Source of the DNA: Hedera helix
Lineage: Eukaryota; Streptophyta; Magnoliopsida; Apiales; Araliaceae
DNA: 64,000 nucleotides
Direction of reading: 5' to 3'
NCBI GenBank assembly: GCA_947179155.2
Contig: OX359267.1
Location: forward strand, 40,192,292 to 40,256,291
Both the position numbers and the translations under genes were made by a program. The notes under the pieces are model-generated. The model saw nothing but the letters and a program-made list of their open reading frames with translations, had not been told where the DNA came from and ran no database searches. Shown in pieces: positions 13,416 through 24,555 of the stretch. How positions within the stretch are numbered: position 1 is the first letter of the stretch; every line of letters begins with the position of its first letter.

Positions 13416-13870
13416 CACTACTACAAAACAGTAAAAAGATAACACCTAAAAAACGTTGTAATTTTCTCCCAGAAACGTCGAGGTTAAGGGTGTCATCTAT
13501 TTGACACATTTTATACAACATTTTTAAAACGTTGTAGTTGGCTCATAATACAACGTTTTTTACTAAAAAACGTTGTACATTGTCTTTAAATAAATACTAA
13601 GATGCTTGAAAATGTTGTAGATGTTATCATTCCACAACATTTTCTGGTATAAAACGTTGTAGTTTGATACATCACACAACCTTTAGACTAATTTATACAA
13701 CGTTTATAAGATGTCATCTATTGTAGTACGTTTAGACAACGTTTTTAAAATGTTGTAATGTAACATAAAAATGTTGTAATATATCTTTGTTAGTACATTA
13801 CACAACGTTTAGGCTCATTTATATAATTTATACAACATTTTCAGACAGTTGTAGTTTAATTGAAAAACAG
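13416..13870. repeat. Subterminal AACGTTGTA array of the Pack-CACTA (left)
   Basis: After the terminal repeat, the motif AACGTTGTA or its complement TACAACGTT (with variants such as ACAACATTTT) recurs about a dozen times. The right end, 19420-19560, has the same motif in ATAACGTTTT and AAACGTTGTAAA contexts. Such arrays are the expected binding sites of a TNPA-like protein. Confidence 0.75.
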
Positions 13871-14227
13871 TTGTAGTTTACCCATATTTGAAAATACATA
13901 CACAGTTTCTCATTAATGCAATGATATATAGCTAAAAAAAACTCTAAATTCTCATTTAAAACCAAAATGTATCAACCATTCTCAGTTTAAAAATACATCT
14001 AATAATACCATACGTTTACAGTTTCAAATTACTACATCCACAAAATATACAACTATCCACAAAAAATATATAAAGCAGCAGCAGGGCAAAGGATAAAACA
14101 TCCTATAAACTAATTACATATACATAAAGCAGCAGCAGGGCAAAGGATAAAACATCCTATAAACTAATTATATCATTATGTAGCTACTACACATCCTGTA
14201 GCTAGATTTCAAGTACTAGCGAAATTC

Positions 14228-14500
14228 TCAAGGCCGCTAAAGTCTCCAAGTCTGCTACATTTCTTTCGAATGGTTTCCTCCTGCAAGACATGGTCTGCCA
14301 TCAATTTTCTTATTATGTTTGAAACAAAATGTAGTCTATACATACATGAAAAAATAATTATTTTAATTTATACTCGGGGACTAAGGTTTGAGCGGTTGAA
14401 TCTGCAGCTGTGACAAACTCTTCGAGCTCGGCTTTAGCAAAGGTTGTTTTCGATTCCATGATAATTTCATATGAGCCAACAACAACAGCATGATCTGGGA
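14228..14500 (-). other. Unassigned exon-like segments in the Pack-CACTA
   Basis: On the minus strand 14370-14495 reads open and protein-like (ESKTTFAKAELEEFVTAAD), and 14228-14285 reads open (RKKCSRLGDFSGLENF). They lie downstream of the uncoupling-protein exon, in the position of 3' exons of the chimeric unit. I do not recognise the source gene. A repeated AAAGCAGCAGCAGGGCAAAG block occurs nearby at about 14073 and 14127. Confidence 0.35.
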
Positions 14501-14979
14501 ACATGAATAGTGAGAGATATGACTTACAACTTATAAAATAGAAGCAGACACGACAAGAAAAAGTAGAATATATATATATATATATACCTTTACGGAAGGG
14601 ATTTAGACTCAGTAAGGGTGTCTTCGAGAGGCCAGGAATAAATCTTCGAGAGGTTTGATGATTATAATATTTACTGGTCAGATTAGTCTTTAAGTGGAAT
14701 TTGCAGTGAGTCCAGTGACTTAGGATCTACTTAAAATCTATGTGCAACAACTGAATGCTCATAAAAAGCTCACAAGAGGCACAATGTAATAAGCATTCAA
14801 GAACACTATAGTTATAGGAGACAAATAAACATGCATGTCTGATTCCTACGGAGTTTCCCATCACAGTTTATTCCCCACATGGTCAAAGTAAATCATAAAA
14901 TTTTAGCAAACAAACCACTGAATATCCATCAGCAGAAAATAGCTTATTTAAACTGGTCATTTGGGTATAAAGAAGTTAC

Positions 14980-15084
14980 CACGTCAACTGGGGAGCCAAT
15001 GCAGACTGCAACAAAACCTGCTCCCAATCCAGATAACAGATGAGTGAAAACATTATCAGTGAACCCTGGGATCTTCAAAATTGT
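14980..15084 (-). pseudogene. Captured mitochondrial uncoupling protein exon
   Basis: A 105-bp open exon on the minus strand encodes KIPGFTDNVFTHLLSGLGAG followed by GSPVDVV, which matches plant uncoupling proteins (PUMP/UCP), inner-membrane carriers of the mitochondrial carrier family. PVDVV is the start of a carrier signature. The exon is bounded by a TTGCAG acceptor and a GTAACT donor and is 35 codons, in phase, with no stop. I see no neighbouring UCP exons, so only this piece appears to have been captured. It lies downstream of LEUNIG-type exons on the same strand, so a spliced transcript could join them. Confidence 0.8.
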
Positions 15085-16153
15085 CTGCAACAAAAACATA
15101 ATAGAGTTAGATATCTTATAGATCTTCCAAATAATAACACACACGGGGGCATAATTAGGTTAATTATAATTTTGGGGATTTTACCTGCTTCACTTTATCA
15201 TAACTGGCTAGTTCAGCACCATTTATAAATGTAGGGTCCTACTAATTATGTTTACAAAGGTTTCATCAACAATTGACAAATATCATCAAATGCCCAAACC
15301 TGGAAAGAATATGTTTGCCTGTCAGTTTCAACATCAAAGATGGACACGATTTTATCTGATGCTGCGGCTTAAAGATGACCAATTATTGGTTGAAATATCA
15401 CTTGTGCACTTCCTCCTTGCTGCACCAAAGAAAAATGTATGGAAACTCAAAAGAGAATCAACAGCAACTTTAAGAAATTGAAAGCTATACAAGACAGGAA
15501 AGGTATATCAATTTTACAAACCAACCTTGGAAACTCGAGTACATGAGAATGGATTGATATTCCAATAGCGAATTTCATTGTTACTATCGCAAAAACAAAA
15601 AAGGTCATTCTTCTTGGGATGGAAATCTAGGGACATAACATGAGAAGTTAACATCATTGTTTCAGCTTTGCCTGTCTTGGATATGTTTTTCCATTGTGCA
15701 TAATTCAAAAGCTGATGCGGTATATATTTGCCTGCCTTAATATTTTTAGATGATAAATGCTAATTATTTTCTGCTTTAGAGGGTCCCAAATTTGTATGCC
15801 CTGTGCTTATGGAAAAGTAAAAGGTAAATAAAATGAAAGGTGGCTTTAGTAATGCTTTCATTTGTGCGATCTAACAAAGAAAAGGGCCTCAAAGCTCCCA
15901 AAAGACATGATGGTGGGGAGATAATGGCCAGAGAATAATGCATAAACATAAAATCAATCAAGATGTCTCATCGCTATGATCTACGAGTACCAGGATCAGG
16001 AGTGAACATTCTAAAGTATGGAAAGAAATGTACCTTTTAATGGAGGTCAACATAGGACTACCCAATCTCAGAAAACTAAAACTCTACCACGCAACTATAC
16101 CATCCGTCAGAAAAATATAGAGAAATTCTAACTGAACAGGGTATATTTCTTAC

Positions 16154-16224
16154 TCTTCCTTCAAGGAAAACAAGGTGAGAAGGAATCACATCAACATAGG
16201 CAGCAACAGATAAGTAATCAATCC
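16154..16224 (-). other. Unidentified captured exon between LEUNIG-type exons
   Basis: A 71-bp minus-strand segment with an ATGCAG acceptor and a GTAAGA donor reads open as GIDYLSVAAYVDVIPSHLVF plus a few residues. The composition is protein-like, but I do not recognise the family. It interrupts the expected LEUNIG exon order and is probably from a third host gene. Confidence 0.4.
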
Positions 16225-16542
16225 CTGCATTCCAGAACAAATGAATTGTGTCAGTAAGTTACTCCTTTTTGCAACTGGAAAGAAGTCTAGATTTAAAAAC
16301 CAAGATAACCTTCTGGTAAATTTCTCACTAAAAACTGAATAGGTACCCATACAAGGGAATAAAATAGGATTTGATTTGCATAAGTATATGAAATTAATGT
16401 CCATTCAGAAAGAGAGAAGAGAGAAGAAAGCCACAGATCCCCAAATAACAATTTTTTCAAATATCACAATTAGTTTTTACTTTTTAAAATTTGCATCCTC
16501 TCAAGACTCGAGAACATAGAATCCCCTATTCAACTTCTAATG

Positions 16543-16544
<2 letters not shown>

Positions 16545-16602
<58 letters not shown>
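16545..16602. repeat. (AT)n microsatellite
   Basis: Uninterrupted AT dinucleotides in an intron-like part of the Pack-CACTA. A shorter TA run is at 14570-14586. Confidence 0.95.
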
Positions 16603-16606
<4 letters not shown>

Positions 16607-18293
16607 TCATACATTTATATTAATTGGAAAATAAAAAAAAAGTTTTAATGGAAAAGTTCCTTCAAGTACACTACATAGGAGTAGACTTGGAAAAGCTCAT
16701 AATTGCAGCTGCTAAGACACAGTAAAGAGGAGCATATGTGATATGACAAAAAGACTAATGCTAAACATCAATGTGTTATCATGGTGAACTCTTCCCAACT
16801 GGAGGTTGAAGGATACCAGGTTGAGCAATATAGATGTATATTGATATCATACTGAATGCAAATATATAACGCAGTAGCTTTTGAATTATACACAATGGAA
16901 AAACATATCCAAGGCAGGCAAAGCTGAAACAATAAGTTAATACGTGTAATTAACAATTGAATTAATATATATGATGGTTCAAAGGCTGAACTGTACCAGG
17001 AATAAATATAATTACAAAGAACAAGCTGAGATGATTACATTAGTTGCATCCCATAATCTCACAGACTTGTCAAATGAAGCTGTTGCAAGCTGAGTTGAAT
17101 TTGGCCTGAAACGAACATCTGTAATCAAGTATTGGTGTTCTTCAGGGGTGCTCTCCGTTTGCAAGGTATCCATGTTCCAAAGAACGGCCTGACAAATGAC
17201 CAACGCTGCCTTATTTGCTAACATTTTCTATCACATTGACTTCAATAAAATAAAAACCAAACTAGAAACAAAGAACCAACAAGTTTGCAACTAGTAGAAA
17301 TATGTGCATATTACTTTCTTGTCATGTCCAGCACTAGCTAGCAGTTTCCCATCTGAAGAAAAATGACAGCGGGTGACTTTATTTCTTGTGCGTATACAGC
17401 CAACTTCTCCAAAGGAAAACCCTGAGATGGGGAGTTATGTGATAAAAGAGTTAAATGGAGTTGAGGAAAACCTCAAGACAGTTACTCCCAAAATAGTCGA
17501 GACTAAACATGATATAACACATTACCTTTAGAAGACTCAATTTTGTGTTCAGTAAGTGTTTGTTTTAGCGTGCCATATAAATTCTGTCCATCTTCTCCAT
17601 CAGTAGACAGAAATGATTCCGTATCACCAAAATGATCCATGTCATCATGCATTAAGAAATATTGTTCGAGGCCAAGGCAATGTTGAACTTTTAAGTCCCA
17701 CAAAAACTTAATCATTCAAATGCACATGCTATAATCAGACTTGACACTCACTACCCAAAACATATTATTTACAAACATAATGGTAATTTTCTTAATTAAT
17801 TGAGTTGAAAGACAGCAGGTGATAATTGACAATAACCTCAATTTTGGTTTTGCATTAGCAGGAAAAATCACCATCATTGATTTTTGATGTGCAAATCACG
17901 TGTAGACAACAAAACTACTTGGTTCCCATAACATAAAATCCTTCAACAATTTCCATTCAAAGATAAAATCTCAAACATAAAATACAGATCCATACATTTC
18001 GTAACAGTGGAAATGGGTAAAAAGGAAATGAAGGGGGATTCCCATAACACTACTCGGTTTCTCACAAAATTGCAGACCCTCGATCAACAATTTCGCAAGA
18101 TAAATGATTTTTTCAACCCCAAAACAGAAAATTTTACTGAAATCCAAAATGAATGAATATAATTCTTACATCAAACATCAAGGCAAATTAATGTAGAACT
18201 AAAGAAAATAGGATCAAAATGAATGAGTATAATTCTTACAACAAACATCAAGGCAAAAAGAAGATGATTATAAAGATGATTTTGGAGACGTAC

Positions 18294-18425
18294 CCAAATA
18301 GCAAGAGGGTTTTCGAGCTCAAAGTCTTCTTTCAAATTTTTAACTTCACTTGCACACAAGGTAAAATGTTCCAATAGGTAGGCTATATCTACATCCTTCC
18401 TATTGGACATTTTTTTACCGGACAT
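18294..18425 (-). other. Exon-like ORF at the 5' side of the captured unit
   Basis: On the minus strand an ATG at 18425 opens MSGKKMSNRKDVDIAYLLEH and runs to NPLAIW before a GTACGT donor at 18293. It is the first recognisable coding piece of the captured minus-strand series, so it may supply the start codon of a chimeric transcript. The DFELENPLAIW end is faintly reminiscent of plant copia gag helices, but I would not assign it. Confidence 0.4.
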
Positions 18426-19604
18426 GAATTAGTCATACGCCGAGACTTTTATCACATTCAAGAAAGTTGAACAAATGAAAATAGAATTAACCCAAGTCCC
18501 CAAAATTGCAGAATTCTCATGAGAAACTCAGAAGCACTTATCCTACACTCAAATTCTCCAAACATGTTGAACAAATGAAAATAGAATTAACGAGAAATAA
18601 TCATAAATCAATTGAAAAATAATAATAATTATAAAGAACATTCATATATGAGGAGGAGGAGCATAAAAATAAACACGAACGCCTTAATAGATAGTGATCT
18701 CAGATTGAATAAACAACAAAATAATATAAAACACAGTATCTACTTAAAGCTATGTTTGGCCAGAGGAGGGAGATAAAGAAATATACCTCCGATAAAACCC
18801 TAATTCAGATGCAACGAATCCGTTTGATGAAAAACGATATGCTCGACCTATGAAGTTTGCCTCGTCGTCAACCGATTATTACGAAATTACAGATACAGAA
18901 AAACCCTACATTTCGAAACAGGGGGATTTCCTTTTTCATATATCCAAACGGGTTCGTCTTTTTGGCTAACATAAATAAAACGAAAACTTTATTTTATTAT
19001 TTATCATTCCTCAGAACACGCCGTAAACTGGAGAAACTGGGTTGGGAAGAAAAAGAAGAAGATTACAATATGATTAAAATGCGCCATAGAAAAATTAAAA
19101 TCCTAATTTTTATTTTCATACCTGAGAGAAAAATTTAGGATAGAGGCAACAACTAGCATTTCCTTGCCTATAGTTTCATAATTTTGAGTCTAGATTGAGC
19201 GAGAAGGGGAGAAAGTTAAGTTAAGGATGAGTGAGGTAGATGAGTTCGATCGGGGACGAAAGAGAGCTGCTTCACTTATGAGGATGAGTGAGATAAATGA
19301 TTTATTTAATTTAGATTGGGGAAGTTTTTCTTTAATTATTATGAAATTTGCTCCGTGTTTTAATTTCAAGTTTTCACTTCTGCGCGGTTTTTTCAAGCTC
19401 CGTGTTTTTTAAATAGATAACGTTTTCCTTAAGAAAACATTATAACTTTAAAACCAAATATTGCCCCTTATACATACATAACGTTTTTGCATATGTGTCT
19501 ATAACGTTTTTTGAAAAAACGTTGTAAAAAAAAACACAACAACATTTTTTATAAAAACCTTGTTATTTAAGTGTTATCTTTTTACTGTTTTGTAGTAGTG
19601 TTCA

Positions 19605-20213
19605 TAGCTTTTTTTTTTCTTTATTTTATTGTGTAACCCATGCACGATCGGATTTTTTTCCTATTTTAAATATCTATGTACCAAGATTGGATTAGATGTT
19701 GATTTTATGTTTATTTGAAATGTATGTTATTTCATTTAGTTAGAATTTGATATTTGGTTAGAGATCTCAATGAGATTGTTTATATATCTGTTGTGCTGTG
19801 TTGGGATGTATTTGACAGGTAAAGAAATTTATGGGAATCGAAAAAAATAATATTTTTTTTACAATAATTAGCAACCGAATTCGGTCGCTAATAGTGGTCG
19901 CTAATAACTGGTCTTTGTTTATCTCAAAATTCAATCGCTGATAATCTTCCAATCGGCCGCTGATAGTGGTCGCTGATATCGGTCGCTGTTACGTTCGATC
20001 GCTACATGTGGCGCATGTTGGCATATGTAATGACTCATCTTAGAGACCGCGTCGGTCGCCATTGTCGGTCGCTGAAACTTCTGTTGCTATTGTCCGTCGC
20101 TGATACGCATATTAATGACCAAACTATAGGCGACGGATATTAGCGACCGTAGTCGGTCGCTGATACATATTAGCAACGGAAGTCGGTCGCTGATAGACCT
20201 TTTTCTTATAGTG
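19605..20213 (+). repeat. 3' subterminal region of the outer CACTA
   Basis: From about 19860 the motif CGGTCGCTGATA and close variants (TCGGTCGCTAATA, CGGCCGCTGATAG) recurs about ten times in both orientations. It ends in CGGTCGCTGATAGACC and the terminal CTTATAGTG at 20213. It mirrors the shorter left array at 7165-7250. Confidence 0.8.
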
Positions 20214-22223
20214 CACATCATCACCAACGTATAATTATACATCATAACCAACGTATAATTATCGACGGAGCATATGCATGCCGTCAAGAATGACTATAAT
20301 CATCAATGCGGCAATTGGGCTACATCCATCCCAATTAAGTGTCGACGGTCGCCCATCGCCAATGATTTTTTGACCGTTTGAGAATGAGGTACTATTTTGG
20401 CGCCAAGACTTTGTCCTTGTAGAATTTAGGGCTGACAAAAAGTTTACATACTGTGTGTGTAAGTTTCATACGTAAAGACCCTAAAAATATTTTATTTAGA
20501 TTTTAAACATTTTTATTTAAAAAGTGATATGTGAAACGAATAAAATTTTAAAATACATTTAATTTCCAAAGCTCCAAGTCAAACATACACTAAATTTTTG
20601 ATCCAAAAATTTAAGTTATTACGTGAATCATGTTGTGCCCAATATACCTATAAAGAGCTCTCAAGAGTGATCTTTCCAGTTCGATATCAAGGCTGGTTCT
20701 ATAACATTAAAAAAAAAATCATGGGCTTTAGGTCTCATTTTTAAAGAAGGCTCCAAATTTTTAAATACTATAAATAATTCATATAAAAAATATCTTATAA
20801 AAACTATAAGTCCAATCAATCTTTTAGGATCCATAGTCTAATCCAAATATTAAATACCTAAAAAAAATTAACAGTATATAAAAAAAAACTTCATTTAAAT
20901 AAAAAAATATTAATACTCCCTCCATCCCAAGATAAAAGTCCTTCATTGACTTTTGTAATCAAATTGACCATTTTTAAAATTAACAATTAAACATATATAT
21001 TTAGATTTCCAAAAAAGTAAACATTAGGATTTGTACTAAATTACATGTAATTTATAATGTTTATAAGCTTTTTACATATATATTAAATAATAAAAAGATA
21101 TATTAATTTGAAAATGGTCAATTCGACCATAAAAATCAATAGAGGACATACCAAACATAGAAAACTTCATTTAGAAGTATCGCATTAGGCCCCAAATTAT
21201 CTTGAGTCACCCCTGTTCGATACGGTATAAATGCACCAACATAGGAATATTATGTACAGATTTTCAAATATACGTATTAATGTGTAATCTCCTACAGATT
21301 ATGCAATTAATACTTTTTGCTAATTACTTGATTTTTATTTATTTCAGTTTTTCACTTAAAAAAGTGAAATGATATTTCCAACACAGGAAGTACATCTTCG
21401 GGGCAAGGCATGCGACACACGCATGTAATAATTGTATTTACTAAATATTGTATCTTGTGGTAGAAATAATATTTTTTGAAAATACGTATCCTTAGGGAGT
21501 ATATATACACCGGAAAAATACTTATTTACAATCTGTAACTATAAATAAAGGCATTAATTTGATCGAGAAAATGTAGAAAAAGACAATTCATCGTTTGAAA
21601 AAGAAGGTTCGATAAGTTTTTTTTATGAATAATTAATTATCCATTGCAATGAATACATGTATATATCGCAATTGGCAAGTCTAAGAAGAGAACAGAACCA
21701 AACACGTGGAGATTTTATGGAAGTAAGGCCATATTGCCATGCAGAAACCAGCTATAGTTTACTAAAAGTTGATATTGAGTACTTGGTTTAGTTCTAAGAG
21801 GTAATATATAATGCAAGCATAGATGGTGGCAGATTTTGTGTCATTATAATTTAGACATAATTGTATCTTCTCCGTCGATAATCATTACATTTAATTATGT
21901 CTATTTTTCCTTCAAGCTATAGTTTTTATTATTACCTGAAAATGTACAAGCATCACTATTAGTAGGTATAAAGAAAGGAGGTTAGACTTTGTTTGCTTTA
22001 TTAACAATCCAACAGAAGGTAATTTTTTTTTTTATAAATATACCCAATTTGTGAAGAATATAAAGCATCGTTGAGTTGAGTATTCTTTAGTGTGAGAAAC
22101 TCCTTTTAGTTTATAATTGACACAATCCAATGAGATCTATTTTTTAAATCTTTTGTATATATAGCATTTATGCATTCATTTATGACTAATTTAATTGGTA
22201 ATTTCACTATGTATATTTCATCC
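20214..22223. other. Gene-free upstream region of MYB copy 2
   Basis: No coding sequence is supported here. It holds the MITE at 20911-21165, a short tandem CATAACCAACGTATAATTAT repeat near 20225-20260, and otherwise AT-rich unique-looking sequence that serves as the distal promoter region of the MYB gene. Confidence 0.5.
20911..21165. mobile_element. Degraded MITE with CTCCCTCCATCCC start
   Basis: Starts TACTCCCTCCATCCC, the start widespread in plant Stowaway/Tourist-type MITEs. GTCCTTCATTGACTTTTG...AATTGACCATTTT near 20938 is the imperfect inverse of AAAATGGTCAATTCGACCAT...ATAGAGGAC near 21115-21155. The outermost right end is no longer recognisable. Confidence 0.6.
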
Positions 22224-22231
22224 TATAAATA
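22224..22231 (+). promoter_or_regulatory. TATA box of MYB copy 2
   Basis: TATAAATA lies 34 bp upstream of the ATG at 22258. With a transcription start about 30 bp downstream, that ATG would be at or before the cap site. This favours the in-frame ATGs at 22288 or 22294 as the real start. Confidence 0.6.
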
Positions 22232-22293
22232 AGTACTATCCCAGCACTTGAATAGTCATGAGATTGAAAAGTATTTCACACACCTCAATGAAA

Positions 22294-24555
22294 ATGTCAT
22301 ACTTTCAAGACTCACTTTCATACCACTCTTTATTGAATTTCTCATCTCTCGAATTTGATAATGAGGAATACACTACAGATGGATGGACTCTTGAAGAGAA
22401 CAAGTTGTTTGAGAATGTTTTGGGTGAATTCAACCCAGTTGGCTCACTAGCTTTCTTTGAACATGTTGCACTTCTTATGCCATGGAAATCTATTGAAACA
22501 ATCAAACTTCACTATCAAACCTTGGTCGAAGATATAGAGATGATCAAGTCCAATCTCTTTGAAACTCCCATGGATGATCATGAGGAGAGTGCTAAGAATG
22601 AGAAGGGGCCTTCTTCTTCACAAGCTACTAGATCCAATCCTAACCATCAAAAGCAAAAGGCGTCTCCATGGACTGCACAAGAACACAAGTATTTATGTTT
22701 TCTATATAATCTTTAAAGTTAAGAAGTTCTTGATTTATTTAATTATTTACTTTTAACCAACTTTTAGATCTACTTTTACTTTTATAATAATTAACTTTTG
22801 CTGTTTTCTTGAACGAGTTTTTTTTCTTTTTTTTTAATTATTTTTTTAATGTTTGGAGTTTCTTGGTGCGTGGTTCATCATTTTTGATAGTCTGCTTGAG
22901 TTTTAAGCTAGCTAAATTGCATTGTTGGCTTTATTCTCCCAGAAGTGTTTCATCAGATTTTCTCTATTTTCAAATCAAGATCAAAAGAATAGTCTTTTAT
23001 TGATCTGTCATTTTTTCTCGCCATCCTCTTATCAAATCTGTACTGAAAATCAATGTTTAGAAAATCGGACCGGTCATCGAACCGGAAAAGTTATCGGATG
23101 GATAGGTCACTGGTCTAACCAGTGTTCGAATCGTTATTGAGTCAGTAATATCATAAATACATAAAAAAATATTATTAATAATTAATAAAATTTTAAAATA
23201 TCAAATTTATTTTAAGCCAAAATATAATAAAATAATGTTATAATATTAGTAAAAATATTTTTGTAAAAAAAAATACTTGAAAATCGGGTCAACTAACCTG
23301 TTTTACCAGTTGAACCGGTAGTCAACCGATTTTTGATCGGGTCACTGTCAAATTGATTTTTTGCTCCAACCGGACCGGAAAAACGACCGGTTTCGATCGA
23401 ATTGCGGTCGGACCTCCGGTCTGATCCGATTTTATAAACCTCGCTGAAAATCACATACTTCATCTTAAATAAATATTGTGTTCTTTTAAGATCTTTGATG
23501 CAATCGTATATACATACAATGGCTTGATTTAATTTCTTTTTAGTTATCAACCTATTTGATTCCACCAACCCCCGCAAATCGTATTAAATCCTTCGATCAT
23601 TAGCTCTCTTTGATCCTTGCCTCTTCTTATGACCGGCTTTCATTTTTTCCGTCTTCAATTTTCAGCTACTTCTTGTGGATTTTTAATTTTAAGTTTTTTG
23701 ATTGAACTTTTTCCTTTATTATAGTTTCTGAATAATAAAAGTTTATGATCTTGGTTAGGTGGTTACAATTTCTGGAACCAAATTATCAATAGAGGTCAAT
23801 TAAGAATCACAAGATATTGTCCATTAATGACTCCATAAATAAACTTTAACACTCACACACAGATCTCTCTTCATGAAATAATTAATCAAATGTGTGTTGA
23901 ATTTTTTTCTGCTTATTAATCGATCAACATGTAATTAATGTTAATCAATACGGAGTAACTCTTTATTATGAACTTCAACATAATTTTGTGTATCATTAAT
24001 TTAACATTGAAATTAAGGTTGTTCTTGATGGGACTGGAGAAGTTTGGAAAAGGAGATTGGAGGAGCATAGCAAGGTACTTTGTCACCTCAAAAACTCCAA
24101 CACAGGTGGCTAGCCATGCCCAAAAGTTCTTCCGTCGCAGAACCAGCACTACACCGGCTGACAAGCGCAGGCCAAGCATTAATGACATTCAAACCATCAA
24201 TTCCACCTCCTCTTCATACCCTCAGAGGCTTGGAAATCCCCCGCAACAACCAAACACTGCTCAAAATAATTGTGTCGCTGTTCCTAATAATTTCCGTCCG
24301 AATGATGATCAAGTGGCTGGTTCTTTTCCGAATCCAATGTATAATATTACCGGCAACAATAACACCACCACCACCACCACCAACTACAACTACAACACCA
24401 ACACCAACACCAACAACTACAACTACAATGTTCATGGTCAGATCGGCAGCGCGGTTTATCCATCGGTGAACTCCACATTCCAAGTTGATAACAACGGTAA
24501 CCCAATGATCAACCAAGCTTGGATGAACCAGCAGTTCTGGAGTTACTTTAAATAA
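22294..24555 (+). CDS. DIVARICATA-type two-repeat MYB transcription factor (copy 2, intact)
   Basis: Two exons: 22294-22688 and 24018-24555, with a 1329-bp intron (donor GTATTTATG, acceptor ATTAAG). The splice restores HKLFLMGLEKFGKGDW. From the ATG at 22294 the product is 310 aa; 22288 adds 2 residues and 22258 adds 12. Residues 31-83 form an N-terminal SANT/MYB repeat (WTLEENKLFENVL, MPWKSIETIKLHY). Residues 124-171 form the second repeat with the TPTQVASHAQKFF signature of the SHAQKY class (here F for Y) that binds I-box-like DNA. The tail is Pro/Asn/Thr-rich with long (N/T)n runs and ends in FWSYFK. Such proteins are nuclear regulators; DIV controls floral asymmetry, but the role of this gene is unknown. 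Both repeats, the frame and the splice sites are intact. Confidence 0.88.
23055..23440. repeat. CCGGT-rich repeat inside the MYB intron
   Basis: Clustered CGGACCGGTCATCGAACCGG at the left and CAACCGGACCGGAAAAACG / GACCGGTTTCGATCG at the right flank an AT-rich core. This is an imperfect inverted arrangement typical of small plant repeats. It lies in the ~1.2 kb of intron that copy 1 lacks. Confidence 0.45.

Larger units (their letters stand above)
15300..17715 (-). pseudogene. Captured LEUNIG_HOMOLOG-like WD40 co-repressor fragment
   Basis: Five exon-like pieces on the minus strand match the C-terminal half of a plant LEUNIG/LUH transcriptional co-repressor. 17526-17715 has FGDTESFLSTDGED and a GTLKQ...ESSKG end. 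17315-17421 has FSFGEVGC and HFSSDGKLLASAGHDKK. 17039-17188 has ITDVRFRPNSTQLATASFDK. 15526 to about 15660 has VMSLDFHPKK and EIRYWNI. 15300-15419 has GGSAQV and DVETDRQT. Most keep GT-AG borders. The N-terminal LUFS domain and several WD40 repeats are absent, and the last piece has an in-frame stop after GHL. An unassigned exon (16154-16224) sits between the third and fourth pieces. The parent protein recruits TOPLESS/SEUSS-type repression; this fragment cannot form a full propeller. Confidence 0.85.
13416..19600 (-). mobile_element. Nested Pack-CACTA carrying captured host exons
   Basis: Both ends read CACTACTACAAAACAGTAAA (right end reverse-complemented), continuing identically through AAGATAACAC. 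TTC at 13413-13415 and 19601-19603 is an exact 3-bp target duplication, the CACTA hallmark. Subterminal regions hold repeated AACGTTGTA motifs. No transposase is present. Instead, the minus strand carries LEUNIG_HOMOLOG-like exons, an uncoupling-protein exon and unassigned exons. It is non-autonomous, and its ends differ from those of the outer CACTA, so it needed a different transposase source. The strand given is that of the captured exons. Confidence 0.92.
7147..20213 (+). mobile_element. CACTA (En/Spm) transposon, autonomous-type but decayed
   Basis: The left end reads CATTACAAGAAAAA followed by CTATCAGCGACC. The right end, reverse-complemented, reads CACTATAAGAAAAAGG followed by CTATCAGCGACC. 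These are matching terminal inverted repeats of the CACTA type, with the first left base triplet mutated. Both ends carry subterminal copies of a CGGTCGCT motif. Between them are a TNP2-type transposase and a TNPA-like gene, as expected for En/Spm. Flanking triplets are CAA and CAC, only two of three matching. The ~13 kb span includes a nested second CACTA (13416-19600) and an LTR remnant, so the original element was near 6-7 kb. All coding parts are disrupted, so it is not autonomous now. Confidence 0.85.

Noticed and set aside
18857..19138. A 93-codon plus-strand ORF in the Pack-CACTA.
   Set aside because: AT-rich, Lys/Ile/Phe-biased, opposite to the captured exons and without recognisable domains. 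Probably chance.
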